A stretch of 13,927 nt of DNA from Oscillospiraceae bacterium (GTDB lineage: Bacteria > Bacillota_A > Clostridia > Oscillospirales > Oscillospiraceae): contig JAGBEM010000018.1 of the NCBI GenBank assembly GCA_017936985.1, positions 1-13,927 on the forward strand. The letters run 5' to 3'. Position numbers and translations under genes: made by a program. The stretch's first letter is position 1; the number at the start of each line of letters is the position of its first letter. Below the pieces are notes generated by a model. That model worked only from the letters and a program-made list of their open reading frames with translations. It made no database searches and had not been told where the DNA came from. Positions 8,201 through 13,014 of the stretch are shown piece by piece.

Positions 8201-9446
8201 CGACCATGACCGCCACAGTCTTTCCATAATAGCTTGAAATCGAACCGATGGTTTTGTCGGTAATATCGATTACATTGCCTGCCACCGGGATCTCATTTCC
8301 GGTAATTTCAATCGGCTTTGAAACGGTCACCACACACTCTGCGGTAAAGCCACCATCCTTAGTCGTGGCAGTGATGGTAGCTGTACCGGCAGCAACACCG
8401 GTGACAACACCATCGGCAACCGTGGCGACATTTTCATCCGTAGATGTCCAAGAGACCGTCTTATCCGCAGCATTTTCCGGGGTAACCGTTGCGGTCAGGG
8501 TTACAGTTTCACCCACATTGACAGAAGCAGTCTGCTGATCCAGGGAAACACCGGTAACTGCCACAGGCTTTTCAAACCGCACAGCCACATCGTCATAAGC
8601 GAAGTAGGCGGGCTGGGAGAAACCGTAGCCATTGTCACTGGAACCGGTAACATTGAATTCTACCCTGGTAATTTTGCCCAGACCGGACAAATCCCACTTG
8701 GTCCAGTCCATAACAATGTTGTCCGGGCCGTTGACCAGATAAAACTCCGCGGTACCGGTGGTGGTATCGCCGTTGTAGCCGGTAGCCACCAGTTTGACCC
8801 AGTCACTTTCCCCGATGCTGGCAGTCAATCCGTTGCCATCCACATAGCAGCCAATCGCATAGACTGTGTTATTGACATACATATGGTCAATAACCCGTGC
8901 CTCACCGTCGGCAAAGGACAGCACTGGCACTTCTTCGGCCATATTATAAGGAGAGCCGTCCATATAGCCGTAGTGAACAGCAAAGTTGTTGGAGCCGTTG
9001 TGGCCGCCGCCAGAGGTCAGCATTCCGCTGACGTCCTGTTTGAACACGGTAAGCTGTTCGTTGTATCCGAAAGATTCTACATCGCCAGAAACATAGTTGG
9101 AAACAGCGTGGCCGCCGCTCCAGTAGCACCAGGAACCATAGGCCGCACAGATGGTGTGGGTCAGTTCCGTGTTGTTCTTGTCATACCAGCTGTAGGCTTC
9201 CTCTTTGCTGGAATAGCCCATACCATCACCGTACAGCAGAGGGCCGCCATACTGGCTGCTGTCTACAAGGGATGTCCAATCGTTTCCACCGGCAAAATTG
9301 GTTTCGCCCTTGTAATCCGCATCCTCAAAGGTAAGGGTGCGCAGCTCATAGTCTGCTTCTGTGGATACCGCAAATACATTTGCAGGCAGCATTCCCAGCA
9401 CCATAACAATTACAAGGAGCAGGGAAAGCAATCGTTTCTTCATCAT
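2232..9446 (-). CDS. Giant cell-wall-anchored surface protein: DUF4465, Big_2, DUF4430-like and alpha/alpha-barrel (transcobalamin-like) domains
   Basis: A 2404-aa exported surface protein. The signal peptide is about 1-26, ending VFA. Residues about 35-290 match DUF4465: TFEDADYKG, GSNNFAVHYG, MYVNNTVYA, WVKLVATGY and SQPAYFAYDDVAV. Big_2 Ig-like domains lie at about 296-377, 1440-1516 and 1518-1602, and a cadherin/Ig-like stretch at about 716-810. A DUF4430-like region is at about 1604-1800 (ENLNYYLNYQYP, IVLSDGDVV). A Ser/Pro linker follows, then a prenyltransferase-type alpha/alpha barrel at about 1905-2193 (QLADGGWALSG, PDMTGMALTAL, QHDDGGFGSIDG). The C-terminus carries NPQTG at 2363-2367, a membrane segment and a KRK-rich tail, a sortase signal. 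AGGAGG lies 5 bases before ATG 9446 and 8 before ATG 9443, so either may be used. A cobalamin riboswitch precedes it. Corrinoid capture is inferred; residues 380-715 and 810-1435 are not recognised. Confidence 0.88.
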   Translation of the reverse strand: MMKKRLLSLLLVIVMVLGMLPANVFAVSTEADYELRTLTFEDADYKGETNFAGGNDWTSLVDSSQYGGPLLYGDGMGYSSKEEAYSWYDKNNTELTHTICAAYGSWCYWSGGHAVSNYVSGDVESFGYNEQLTVFKQDVSGMLTSGGGHNGSNNFAVHYGYMDGSPYNMAEEVPVLSFADGEARVIDHMYVNNTVYAIGCYVDGNGLTASIGESDWVKLVATGYNGDTTTGTAEFYLVNGPDNIVMDWTKWDLSGLGKITRVEFNVTGSSDNGYGFSQPAYFAYDDVAVRFEKPVAVTGVSLDQQTASVNVGETVTLTATVTPENAADKTVSWTSTDENVATVADGVVTGVAAGTATITATTKDGGFTAECVVTVSKPIEITGNEIPVAGNVIDITDKTIGSISSYYGKTVAVMVEGANVLEAYEDGTTIYVVLTSDTAADAAVNVTFDTPTNKFTVEGATGTVTLSGGKGELSLTLDAKYNGRISRGTATYKLVFLREEIPTVVPIRLKETDTASTYTGVGLELNLKDYFSKAKTYYLVNGQEKQALEGSKYNFLTFEGGEHALVFAASNVVGDCPDYVTITVNVTAFESGIWIGKETSNGGLNYVLFTDANGNKIDDLLVTLEGTTINVVLPKDYPIDGKVKATFDLTQTGDLPFITTKTGVSGTSSGKAVNNKFTEKDITLSAGAATFTFYLYNVTPSLRDNPYETWTLTFSMVNELPKLAGDSSATASVDAGKNYELDLSPLFTDADGDSLTYQYKVGDGDWTACDTAFTYSNDLSGEYALSFRAFDGKGYSEQVYTVNLTVNDSAQTFDVQVAVPTGVTPEFYVSDETGALGNSLTAAASGNIYTVEVPSNASHIAWRADGMGMSTAVSAGSELVLIKADFKVLAGETEDANAAVTVKYDNVAAAGNANSFLLLDGVSYSVSATATVSSYNGVSLTDYTPVNGENKISLVQEHFTVIAPAGSVVSAGTLSGSFGYNFSTPISVVTEGSTVIYKFSPLGYNSFIRVQRPDDPDAVTYWDYESSKANGKTITVTEEMLFMNDNGDFDSNTVYRNFEKYALDLGDIYMNINPKGYIDLNVGGTKQLNVFRNWQAIESFTNAKIALPDFSYEIITLEGSDVITIEPDANNSAKALLTAKNEGTAIVLVTYDAMYSELTASGAGGGAGGANRFSAIWPDRTGVFVVSVGKDGSAITTNMTCNGKAFDAEHSPQFYTGTAGASVSFKPESGCTVTVNRSTVGAETLTFSQFTADGVTVAEDGTVTVSGLTTGRHIIRVEKDGVYTYQVVTAQQVTVDIKDAEGNPVDENTQLNAGDTVTVTITGLTSPAEKLATAYNFNWQISYFDDNGNAYKNSSGSTYGRYDFSCTPQKLTVTIPADWSAETLTLNGYIVAGGFGGKEIGGHRDMGYNGSGMASGTPPAGVNLGTLPEITLKVKPAPVPATGVTLDKETAQLRVTEKVTLAATLAPENTTDKAEWSSSDETIATVENGVVTAKAAGTVTITVTVGEFSDTCLVTVNPAIEVTEVKLNQTSAKLEPGKLLYLSATVAPDTATDKTVTWYSSNEAVATVDANGVVTTKAEGTVVITAKAGDITAECTVIVEKKQDIDNTVSVYLSVSHDAQFVKPVASNKVLALQKVDVPYFDLSLYGLDMYKIPETSADYGKVTAMHLYIYATEVFYCGIDKADAGKGYLYTQGILGTNVLTITGSAGSSYMNKFWGYDENLNYYLNYQYPTYPGTTIGATSDRIVLSDGDVVTVGHFENWAFYDDPTSVFNYITVNNGDTVVAKNESVVLQVYRAGADMGNGGSNTPVNAQLDIYYAKAGTMTSGDVTAWTKLGTTDAEGKLTVTLTDFELGEYVFAVAGRYGETNPDEICSAPGGILLTVNETGSSTDPSNPSNPTVPADFENIFKTTGDYLEKLAKDYGLTVNSTGGEWIVIGLERAGRDTPNVNAYYAEVLKFVKENINDKEQLHRAKSTENSRLILALTALGYDVTDVDGHNLLVGLTDMTYVKKQGINGPIWALIAFDSHDYEIPTGGDVTREKLIEVILEKQLADGGWALSGTKADPDMTGMALTALAPYYTTNADVKTAVDKALTCLSEIQHDDGGFGSIDGACAESAAQVIVALTALGIDPHTDSRFVKDGRSVVDALCDYYVEGGGFKHVSFLEVNGMASEQGYYALAAYFRFKENKTSLYDMSDVTINAENPDVPEDPTDSNKPQTKVEITEGGITAVPDSLKAVGFDTTEEVKQEMVQAIIEKNKEIDQKNVAHYDVTLMYTEDGGKTWIKADETHFPANGKIIITIPYPAGTDSSYNFTVVHMFTSNAFGKTPGDVEMPKVTKTKDGIQFEVTGLSPISVGWTAPKTSNNPQTGDDTNIALYTSLMLVSVAGLAALLVADRKRKHAGKYSK

Positions 9447-9507
9447 ACATTCCTCCTAAATAAGATGTATCTGATCGCCATATGGCGTTATATAGGGTCA
9501 GCCGGCT

Positions 9508-9527
9508 CATACTGTTCAAGCAGTATG
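9508..9527 (-). promoter_or_regulatory. Leader hairpin between riboswitch 1 and the giant gene
   Basis: CATACTG (9508-9514) and CAGTATG (9521-9527) form a perfect 7-bp hairpin in the 5' leader. No U tract follows on the minus strand. It may be part of the riboswitch expression platform; the mechanism is not visible. Confidence 0.45.
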
Positions 9528-9537
9528 TGTGCTTAAG

Positions 9538-9556
9538 CTGTGCAAAGGATGCACAG
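9538..9556 (-). promoter_or_regulatory. Hairpin abutting riboswitch 1 (possible P13 with UCCUU loop)
   Basis: CTGTGCA (9538-9544) pairs perfectly with TGCACAG (9550-9556), directly against the 3' end of the aptamer P1. In the RNA the loop reads UCCUU. This is the place where cobalamin riboswitches carry the P13 hairpin whose loop kisses L5. The loop could also pair with the AGGA of the ribosome binding site (9452-9457). Both roles are inference. Confidence 0.45.
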
Positions 9557-9779
9557 TTTGTAGGTCTTCTGACTTACGCGTTCAGATTACTCAGCGATTC
9601 CATTCCGCCTTCTCAGGATTGCTCCCAATGACCTGCTTTCGCAGAAAGAATGGAATCTTCGCGCTTACAGCACAGCAGCCATGCTGCCGTATTCCGGTTT
9701 TGCACCGGATTCCCTTGTTCAGCCGAACAAGAATGCGTGTCCTTTGGTTCTTCCATTCGGGTCGCGCATTTGCCACAAA
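9557..9779 (-). promoter_or_regulatory. Cobalamin riboswitch 1
   Basis: On the minus strand the conserved cobalamin aptamer elements occur in the right order: GGGAATCCGGTGCAAAACCGG (9714-9694), a CTGTAAGCGC core (near 9671-9661), GTCATTGG (9632-9625), CTGAGAAGGC (9616-9607) and the B12 box AAGTCAGAAGACCTAC (9575-9560). P1 can close between 9779-9773 and 9564-9557, with one G-U pair. It lies upstream of the giant surface-protein gene, with a leader of about 110 bases that contains two hairpins but no U-tailed terminator. Cobalamin binding normally represses the downstream genes. I see no convincing promoter between it and the gene that ends at 9829. Confidence 0.93.
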
Positions 9780-9828
9780 GTAAGCCGGGTGTATCGAATC
9801 CGCCTTGCGGCGGTTGTTTTCTTATGTA

Positions 9829-10233
9829 TCAAACAGGCTGTTTCTTTTTTGCCTGCTGTGCTCGTCGCTGCTGAGCACACAGCTTTTTCTCCGCTTTTTT
9901 CTGGCGGTAGATTACCTCCTGTCTGGCCCGTTCCTCTTGAATACGGGCGAAGTTAGACAGATTATCCGGTATGCTTGGCCGGGGCAGTCTGGCACGAAAC
10001 AAAGCATTTTTCCAGGTGCCAAATCGCTGCTCGATATAGCTTCCTCCGACGATCTCTCTCGGCCAGGGTGTATGACCCAATTGAATGGTATTTTGACGCA
10101 AGTATGCAAGAAGCTGTTCATCTGTATCAGAACTGTGTGCTTCTAAGAATTCCTGCTCCTGTTTCTCTAGAGCCTGGGTAACCATACGCTTGATCGTTGC
10201 CTCATAAATATTGTTTCTTCCTGCGTATCCCAT
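9829..10233 (-). CDS. Small basic protein with homing-endonuclease-associated repeat
   Basis: A 134-aa protein. Residues about 50-85 (LGHTPWPREIVGG, then IEQRFGTWKNALFRARLP) match the short repeat found beside HNH homing endonucleases, with its typical GxTP ... RFGxWxxAL pattern. The last 45 residues are a charged Lys/Arg/Gln-rich helix, likely to bind nucleic acid. No nuclease catalytic motif is present. The start ATG 10233 follows AAAGGAAA at a suitable distance. The gene lies 110 bases downstream of the DUF2292 gene and ends 50 bases before riboswitch 1, so it sits between two cobalamin riboswitches on the same strand. It may be co-transcribed from the promoter at 10830-10857. Its role is unknown. 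Confidence 0.75.
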   Translation of the reverse strand: MGYAGRNNIYEATIKRMVTQALEKQEQEFLEAHSSDTDEQLLAYLRQNTIQLGHTPWPREIVGGSYIEQRFGTWKNALFRARLPRPSIPDNLSNFARIQEERARQEVIYRQKKAEKKLCAQQRRAQQAKKKQPV

Positions 10234-10250
10234 AGATTTCCTTTCTGTGG

Positions 10251-10352
10251 GACAAATAAAAAAGCCCGGAATGACAGAGATACACTTTCCCTATCTTTCC
10301 GAACTTCGGTTCTTCCGTCAGTTCTTAAACACTGTAGACTATTTTATTTGTC
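10251..10352. repeat. Inverted-repeat-flanked structured spacer
   Basis: GACAAATAAAA (10251-10261) and TTTTATTTGTC (10342-10352) are an 11-bp perfect inverted repeat around 80 bases. The right arm overlaps the DUF2292 stop codon. Inside, CGGAA/TTCCG (10267-10271/10297-10301) and AGATA/TATCT (10278-10282/10292-10296) can pair. On the minus strand this leads into six U (10263-10258), so the spacer may act as a weak terminator after the DUF2292 gene. GAAC-TTCG-GTTC (10301-10312) is an alternative hairpin. Confidence 0.5.
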
Positions 10353-10505
10353 ACTGGGTAATTGAATGCTCCTGCGAATCTCTTCTACACGAATCGGATG
10401 ACGGTCCTTGATCATCACCCGTACCTCACCGTAGTCCAAAGAACGGATGACCTCGATCAGCTTTTTTTCTGCATTGGTCAATACAATATTTGTATCAGCT
10501 TGCAT
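10344..10505 (-). CDS. DUF2292 family small protein
   Basis: A 53-aa protein of the DUF2292 type, a family of about 50-65 aa with no known function. The sequence shows the family pattern: a helix (NAEKKLIEVIRSL), DYGEVRVMIKDRHPIRVEEIRR, then an end in SIQL. I chose ATG 10505 rather than an upstream in-frame start (10700) because GGAGG (10514-10518) lies eight bases before it, and because the longer frame runs through the riboswitch and its terminator. It is the first gene after riboswitch 2, separated only by the terminator, so its expression should fall when cobalamin is abundant. A link between this family and corrinoid metabolism would be new to me. Confidence 0.82.
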   Translation of the reverse strand: MQADTNIVLTNAEKKLIEVIRSLDYGEVRVMIKDRHPIRVEEIRRSIQLPSDK

Positions 10506-10522
10506 TCTAAACACCTCCAAAC

Positions 10523-10556
10523 AAAAAAACTGCGGCAGTACCAAGTACCGCCGCAG
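10523..10556 (-). terminator. Riboswitch 2 intrinsic terminator (expression platform)
   Basis: On the minus strand CTGCGGC-x-GTAC (10556-10545) pairs with GTAC-x-GCCGCAG (10541-10530), a stem of 11 pairs with one mismatch. Seven U (10529-10523) follow immediately. It lies between the aptamer and the DUF2292 ribosome binding site, as expected for ligand-induced premature termination. Confidence 0.9.
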
Positions 10557-10618
10557 CCGTTTTTCTGCGCAACTACAAAAGCCCTTTGCCCATCGCTCGG
10601 GTACAAAGAAGCGATCCA

Positions 10619-10803
10619 TTCCCGTAGGTCTTCTGACTTGTGTCTCAAGCAATAACCTGTCTGCCTTCTCAGAAAAACTCCAATGACTGACTTTCGTCAA
10701 CGGCAGGCTATCTCGACACTTACAGCGCCGGCAGCGTGGGGACTCTCACCCCATTATCTTGTTCAGCCGGATCGCCTAACTCCGATCAACCCGGCCACGG
10801 GAA
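10619..10803 (-). promoter_or_regulatory. Cobalamin riboswitch 2
   Basis: The minus strand carries GGGGTGAGAGTCCCC (10752-10738), a GCGCTGTAAGTG core (about 10728-10717), GTCATTGG (10687-10680), CTGAGAAGGC (10672-10663) and the B12 box AAGTCAGAAGACCTAC (10639-10624). P1 closes between 10803-10797 (TTCCCGT) and 10625-10619 (ACGGGAA), seven perfect pairs, which fixes the aptamer ends. Beyond it a hairpin with ATCGCT/AGCGAT arms (about 10617-10594) fits the P13 position, followed by the terminator. It shares a 12-base stretch CGGCTGAACAAG and the whole B12 box with riboswitch 1. It controls at least the DUF2292 gene. Confidence 0.95.
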
Positions 10804-10829
10804 CAACTATAGAATTATCCATCGGTTGC

Positions 10830-10857
10830 ATTATAACACAAAACCGCCGAAAGTCAA
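10830..10857 (-). promoter_or_regulatory. Sigma-70-type promoter of the riboswitch 2 transcript
   Basis: On the minus strand TTGACT (10857-10852) and TATAAT (10835-10830) are separated by 16 bases. Transcription would start near 10823, about 20 bases upstream of the riboswitch P1. Confidence 0.85.
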
Positions 10858-10909
10858 CCGCATATAAGGACGAAATTCACAACTTTCAGTTTTCGTTTTT
10901 GGTGGATTC

Positions 10910-11446
10910 TTACACAAAAACGAACATACCGAAAAGGAATAACTTTTCCGGTACCCATGCGAATTCCATCTGACACTTTTCCGCCAGCTTGGCTACATCG
11001 ATGCAGTAAGCGGACATACAGCTGATCTTCTGCTCCGGATGAGCGCAGGGCTCATTGTTGACTCGCTTGCAGGGGTCGCACAGAGGGCAGCCACCATAAC
11101 CCAGGCAAAAGCCATTGATCCCCTCCTTGCGAAGAGTCTCTGTAAAACGAAGAATGGCAGCATTGTGCGCTTTCTTGGATTGCTGGATCCCCTCCTTATT
11201 GTCGTAGCTGCCAATCTCCCAAATAGATTGCAGCACCAATGCCCGCTTTCCCGCTTTCAGCCGTTCCTGCACTTCCTCTACTGTGCCGCAATCCGGCGGA
11301 CAAGAATAGTTGGCATTATACTTACCGCAGAGATTATCTTCGCAGAACTTTCGAAAGGACGGGTCCTGCACAACATCTGCCGTATCAACAAAGGCTGCAG
11401 AGAAACCCATTTCATCAGCTAATTTTACAATATCATTGTCAGTCAT
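10910..11446 (-). CDS. DUF2284 family putative metal-binding protein
   Basis: A 178-aa cysteine-rich cytoplasmic protein of the DUF2284 family, often annotated as predicted metal-binding. The conserved cysteine signature is clear: C-x4-CGKYNANYSCPPDCG near residues 33-52, then CLGYGGCPLCDPCK, CAHPEQKISCMSAYCIDV in the C-terminal third. These clusters suggest bound metal or an Fe-S centre; that is inference. The frame is open up to 11557, but I chose ATG 11446: it starts the family-like sequence, has AAGG about nine bases upstream, and lies just downstream of a good promoter. It ends 50 bases before the riboswitch 2 promoter, without an obvious terminator. It is probably a separate unit, not riboswitch-controlled. 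Any role in corrinoid chemistry would rest on location alone. Confidence 0.85.
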   Translation of the reverse strand: MTDNDIVKLADEMGFSAAFVDTADVVQDPSFRKFCEDNLCGKYNANYSCPPDCGTVEEVQERLKAGKRALVLQSIWEIGSYDNKEGIQQSKKAHNAAILRFTETLRKEGINGFCLGYGGCPLCDPCKRVNNEPCAHPEQKISCMSAYCIDVAKLAEKCQMEFAWVPEKLFLFGMFVFV

Positions 11447-11474
11447 ATACAATCGACCTTTCTTTTTTTCTTCT

Positions 11475-11503
11475 ATTCTATCGATGCAACAACCAAAATT
11501 CAA
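11475..11503 (-). promoter_or_regulatory. Promoter of the DUF2284 gene
   Basis: On the minus strand TTGAAT (11503-11498) and TAGAAT (11480-11475) have the optimal 17-base spacing. The predicted transcript starts about 20 bases before the chosen start codon at 11446. Confidence 0.65.
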
Positions 11504-11574
11504 CCCCTTAGAATGTGCATTTATACTCACCCAGCCTAGAGAGTGTAGCAGATACAATATCTAAAAGTGTTAGA

Positions 11575-12090
11575 CTATTCCGGTAATTGAATACTTTTGG
11601 CCATACGGAAGATATCCGCTTCAGCGATGGTGTCTGCACTATACTCGATTACGCAACTGACCTCCGGAGATATAGTCCAGCAGAGATAGGAACGCTCGCC
11701 CATTTCGCACCGGAATGCGTCATACGCATTTACCTTGCAATCCCGTCTGTTTTGGATCTGGGCAAAGTCGATCACCATACCGATTGCATCCGTGTTAAGC
11801 ACAGTATTCTCCCCATACTCATCTTCAATGTAGGTCGTCTGGCAGCAATAATAGACGATCTTGTTCCCTTCAGAATCAGTATAGGTAAATGGCGTTACCT
11901 TGGAGATAGACTGACATTCGTAATCTTCGTCCACTTCTTTTAGGGCGTTTTCCATGTTGTAGATCTGCTCAGCAAGCTTCCAGTTAGGATCAGTCTGGCG
12001 ATTTCGCACTTCAATCCAGCGACAAACACCCAGAATGACCAGCACAAGCAAGATAATGATTCCGGCGCACCATAGTAATTTCTTTTTCAT
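11575..12090 (-). CDS. Small membrane-anchored protein, possibly DUF4367-like
   Basis: A 171-aa protein with a Lys-rich start and one strong hydrophobic helix (about 4-23), then an outward-facing domain. The domain has features reminiscent of DUF4367: PFTYTDSEGNKIVYYC, an aromatic and acidic core, and a final IAEADIFRMAKSI helix. Identification is uncertain. Its ATG (12090) overlaps the stop of the upstream SLOG gene by four bases (ATGA), so the two are translationally coupled; the longer frame to 12216 would lie inside that gene and is rejected. It contains several cysteines in the extracytoplasmic part (about residues 58, 80-81, 116, 128, 137, 144). The function is unknown, but it presumably works with its coupled partner. 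I see no clear terminator after it. Confidence 0.75.
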   Translation of the reverse strand: MKKKLLWCAGIIILLVLVILGVCRWIEVRNRQTDPNWKLAEQIYNMENALKEVDEDYECQSISKVTPFTYTDSEGNKIVYYCCQTTYIEDEYGENTVLNTDAIGMVIDFAQIQNRRDCKVNAYDAFRCEMGERSYLCWTISPEVSCVIEYSADTIAEADIFRMAKSIQLPE

Positions 12091-12554
12091 AAATTTATCC
12101 CCATCCCCTCGGCAATGTTTGTAATTTGAATAAGCCCTTTCTTTTCTCGGCGCTGGGCATATTCCAAGAGATTTCTCGAATTGCTGGCTCCGTGGCGCAC
12201 ATAGCAGACCAGCCAATCGCAGGTATCCACCATAAGCTGATTGGCTTTTACGATTGCAAATGGTCTTGGCGTCTTCTCCAGCCCTTCCGGATAATATGTC
12301 CCATCATAACCGGGCGGCTTTTCGATGGGGCGCTCTGCAGGGTGATATGGCAGCACCAACATCAGTGTGATATCCGGGTGTTGCTTTTTCGCTCTCTTTA
12401 CAGCAATGGCAGCTATTTGATCAAAGCCACCGTATCCGCCCACATAAAAATAGCGAACATTTTCTGACCTTATGAGCCGTTCAATTTCCAATTCCAGTCT
12501 GGGGAGTAAACCCTCACCGGCCTCCCGATGGCCTATAAAGAAACAGCTCTTCAT
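12087..12554 (-). CDS. SLOG-family (DUF1273-like) protein
   Basis: A 155-aa cytoplasmic protein with a Rossmann-like SLOG fold pattern. It starts with CFFIGHR, has the glycine-rich loop YVGGYGGFDQIAA near residues 37-50, a LMLVLPYHP strand-turn, and a C-terminal DWLVCYVRHGASNSRNLLEYA segment. SLOG proteins are thought to bind nucleotide-derived ligands and often work as sensors or in conflict systems. The start ATG 12554 follows GAGGTG (12563-12568) at eight bases. It is the first gene of a two-gene operon with the membrane protein and is divergent from an XRE regulator. A TATAAT lies about 35-40 bases upstream of the start codon; its -35 region overlaps an AACGATA motif, which suggests control by that regulator. 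Confidence 0.85.
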   Translation of the reverse strand: MKSCFFIGHREAGEGLLPRLELEIERLIRSENVRYFYVGGYGGFDQIAAIAVKRAKKQHPDITLMLVLPYHPAERPIEKPPGYDGTYYPEGLEKTPRPFAIVKANQLMVDTCDWLVCYVRHGASNSRNLLEYAQRREKKGLIQITNIAEGMGINL

Positions 12555-12569
12555 AGTACAGTCACCTCA

Positions 12570-12657
12570 TATCGTTTTGTTGTTTAGTAGATTATAGTTT
12601 AACATAACTATATTAACGATACAAGTCTTTAGTATATTACTGTCACTTTTAACGATA
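12570..12657. promoter_or_regulatory. Divergent promoter region with repeated AACGATA motifs
   Basis: TTAACGATA occurs at 12613-12621 and again at 12649-12657, 36 bases apart. An inverted copy TATCGTT lies at 12570-12576. On the minus strand TATAAT (about 12591-12596) would serve the SLOG gene. The repeats are good candidate operators for the adjacent XRE protein and could give autoregulation plus control of the SLOG operon. Confidence 0.5.
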
Positions 12658-12689
12658 AAATAAGGTTAATAAAGAAAGGTGGCGGTACT

Positions 12690-12998
12690 ATGGATGTTCA
12701 CGAGAAATTGCAGTACTTGTTGAATGAACGTGGTTGGACAAAATATCAATTGGCGAGAAAATGTGGCTTGAGCGATGCCACCATCGCAAACATCTTCCGC
12801 AGGAACACCATGCCCTCCATCCCCACACTGGAAGCGATCTGCCAAGGCTACGGTATAACCTTATCCCAATTCTTTGCTGAGGGAGAGATGGTGGAATTGA
12901 CCCCTGATTTGAAAGAAGTGTTTGATTGCTGGACATCCCTTTCTCCAGAGCAGAAGGTAGCAGCAGGACAGATGCTGAAAGCAATGAATCAAAAATAG
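12690..12998 (+). CDS. XRE-family helix-turn-helix transcriptional regulator
   Basis: A 102-aa DNA-binding protein. Residues about 5-62 form a Cro/C1-type HTH: LNERGWTKYQLARKCGLS, DATIANIFRRN, then the typical IPTLEAICQGYGITLSQFF. The C-terminal 35 residues (LTPDLKEVFDCWTSLSPEQKVAAGQML) are a short helical tail, probably for dimerisation. No ligand-binding or protease domain is present. ATG 12690 has AAGGTGG (12676-12682) seven bases upstream. It diverges from the SLOG-family operon, with repeated AACGATA motifs in the shared spacer, so it most likely controls that operon and itself. It is followed by a strong terminator. Confidence 0.9.
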   Translation: MDVHEKLQYLLNERGWTKYQLARKCGLSDATIANIFRRNTMPSIPTLEAICQGYGITLSQFFAEGEMVELTPDLKEVFDCWTSLSPEQKVAAGQMLKAMNQK

Positions 12999-13014
12999 AG
13001 GAGCATAATAATTT

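Noticed and set aside
10506..10700. N-terminal extension of the DUF2292 frame up to 10700
   Set aside because: It translates the riboswitch and its terminator. A good ribosome binding site supports the start at 10505.
11447..11557. N-terminal extension of the DUF2284 frame
   Set aside because: It covers the likely promoter (11475-11503), and the family-like sequence begins at 11446.
10357..11590. Shared GTAATTGAAT near the ends of the DUF2292 and 171-aa genes
   Set aside because: Both encode SIQLP by chance at gene ends. The match is too short and the proteins are unrelated.
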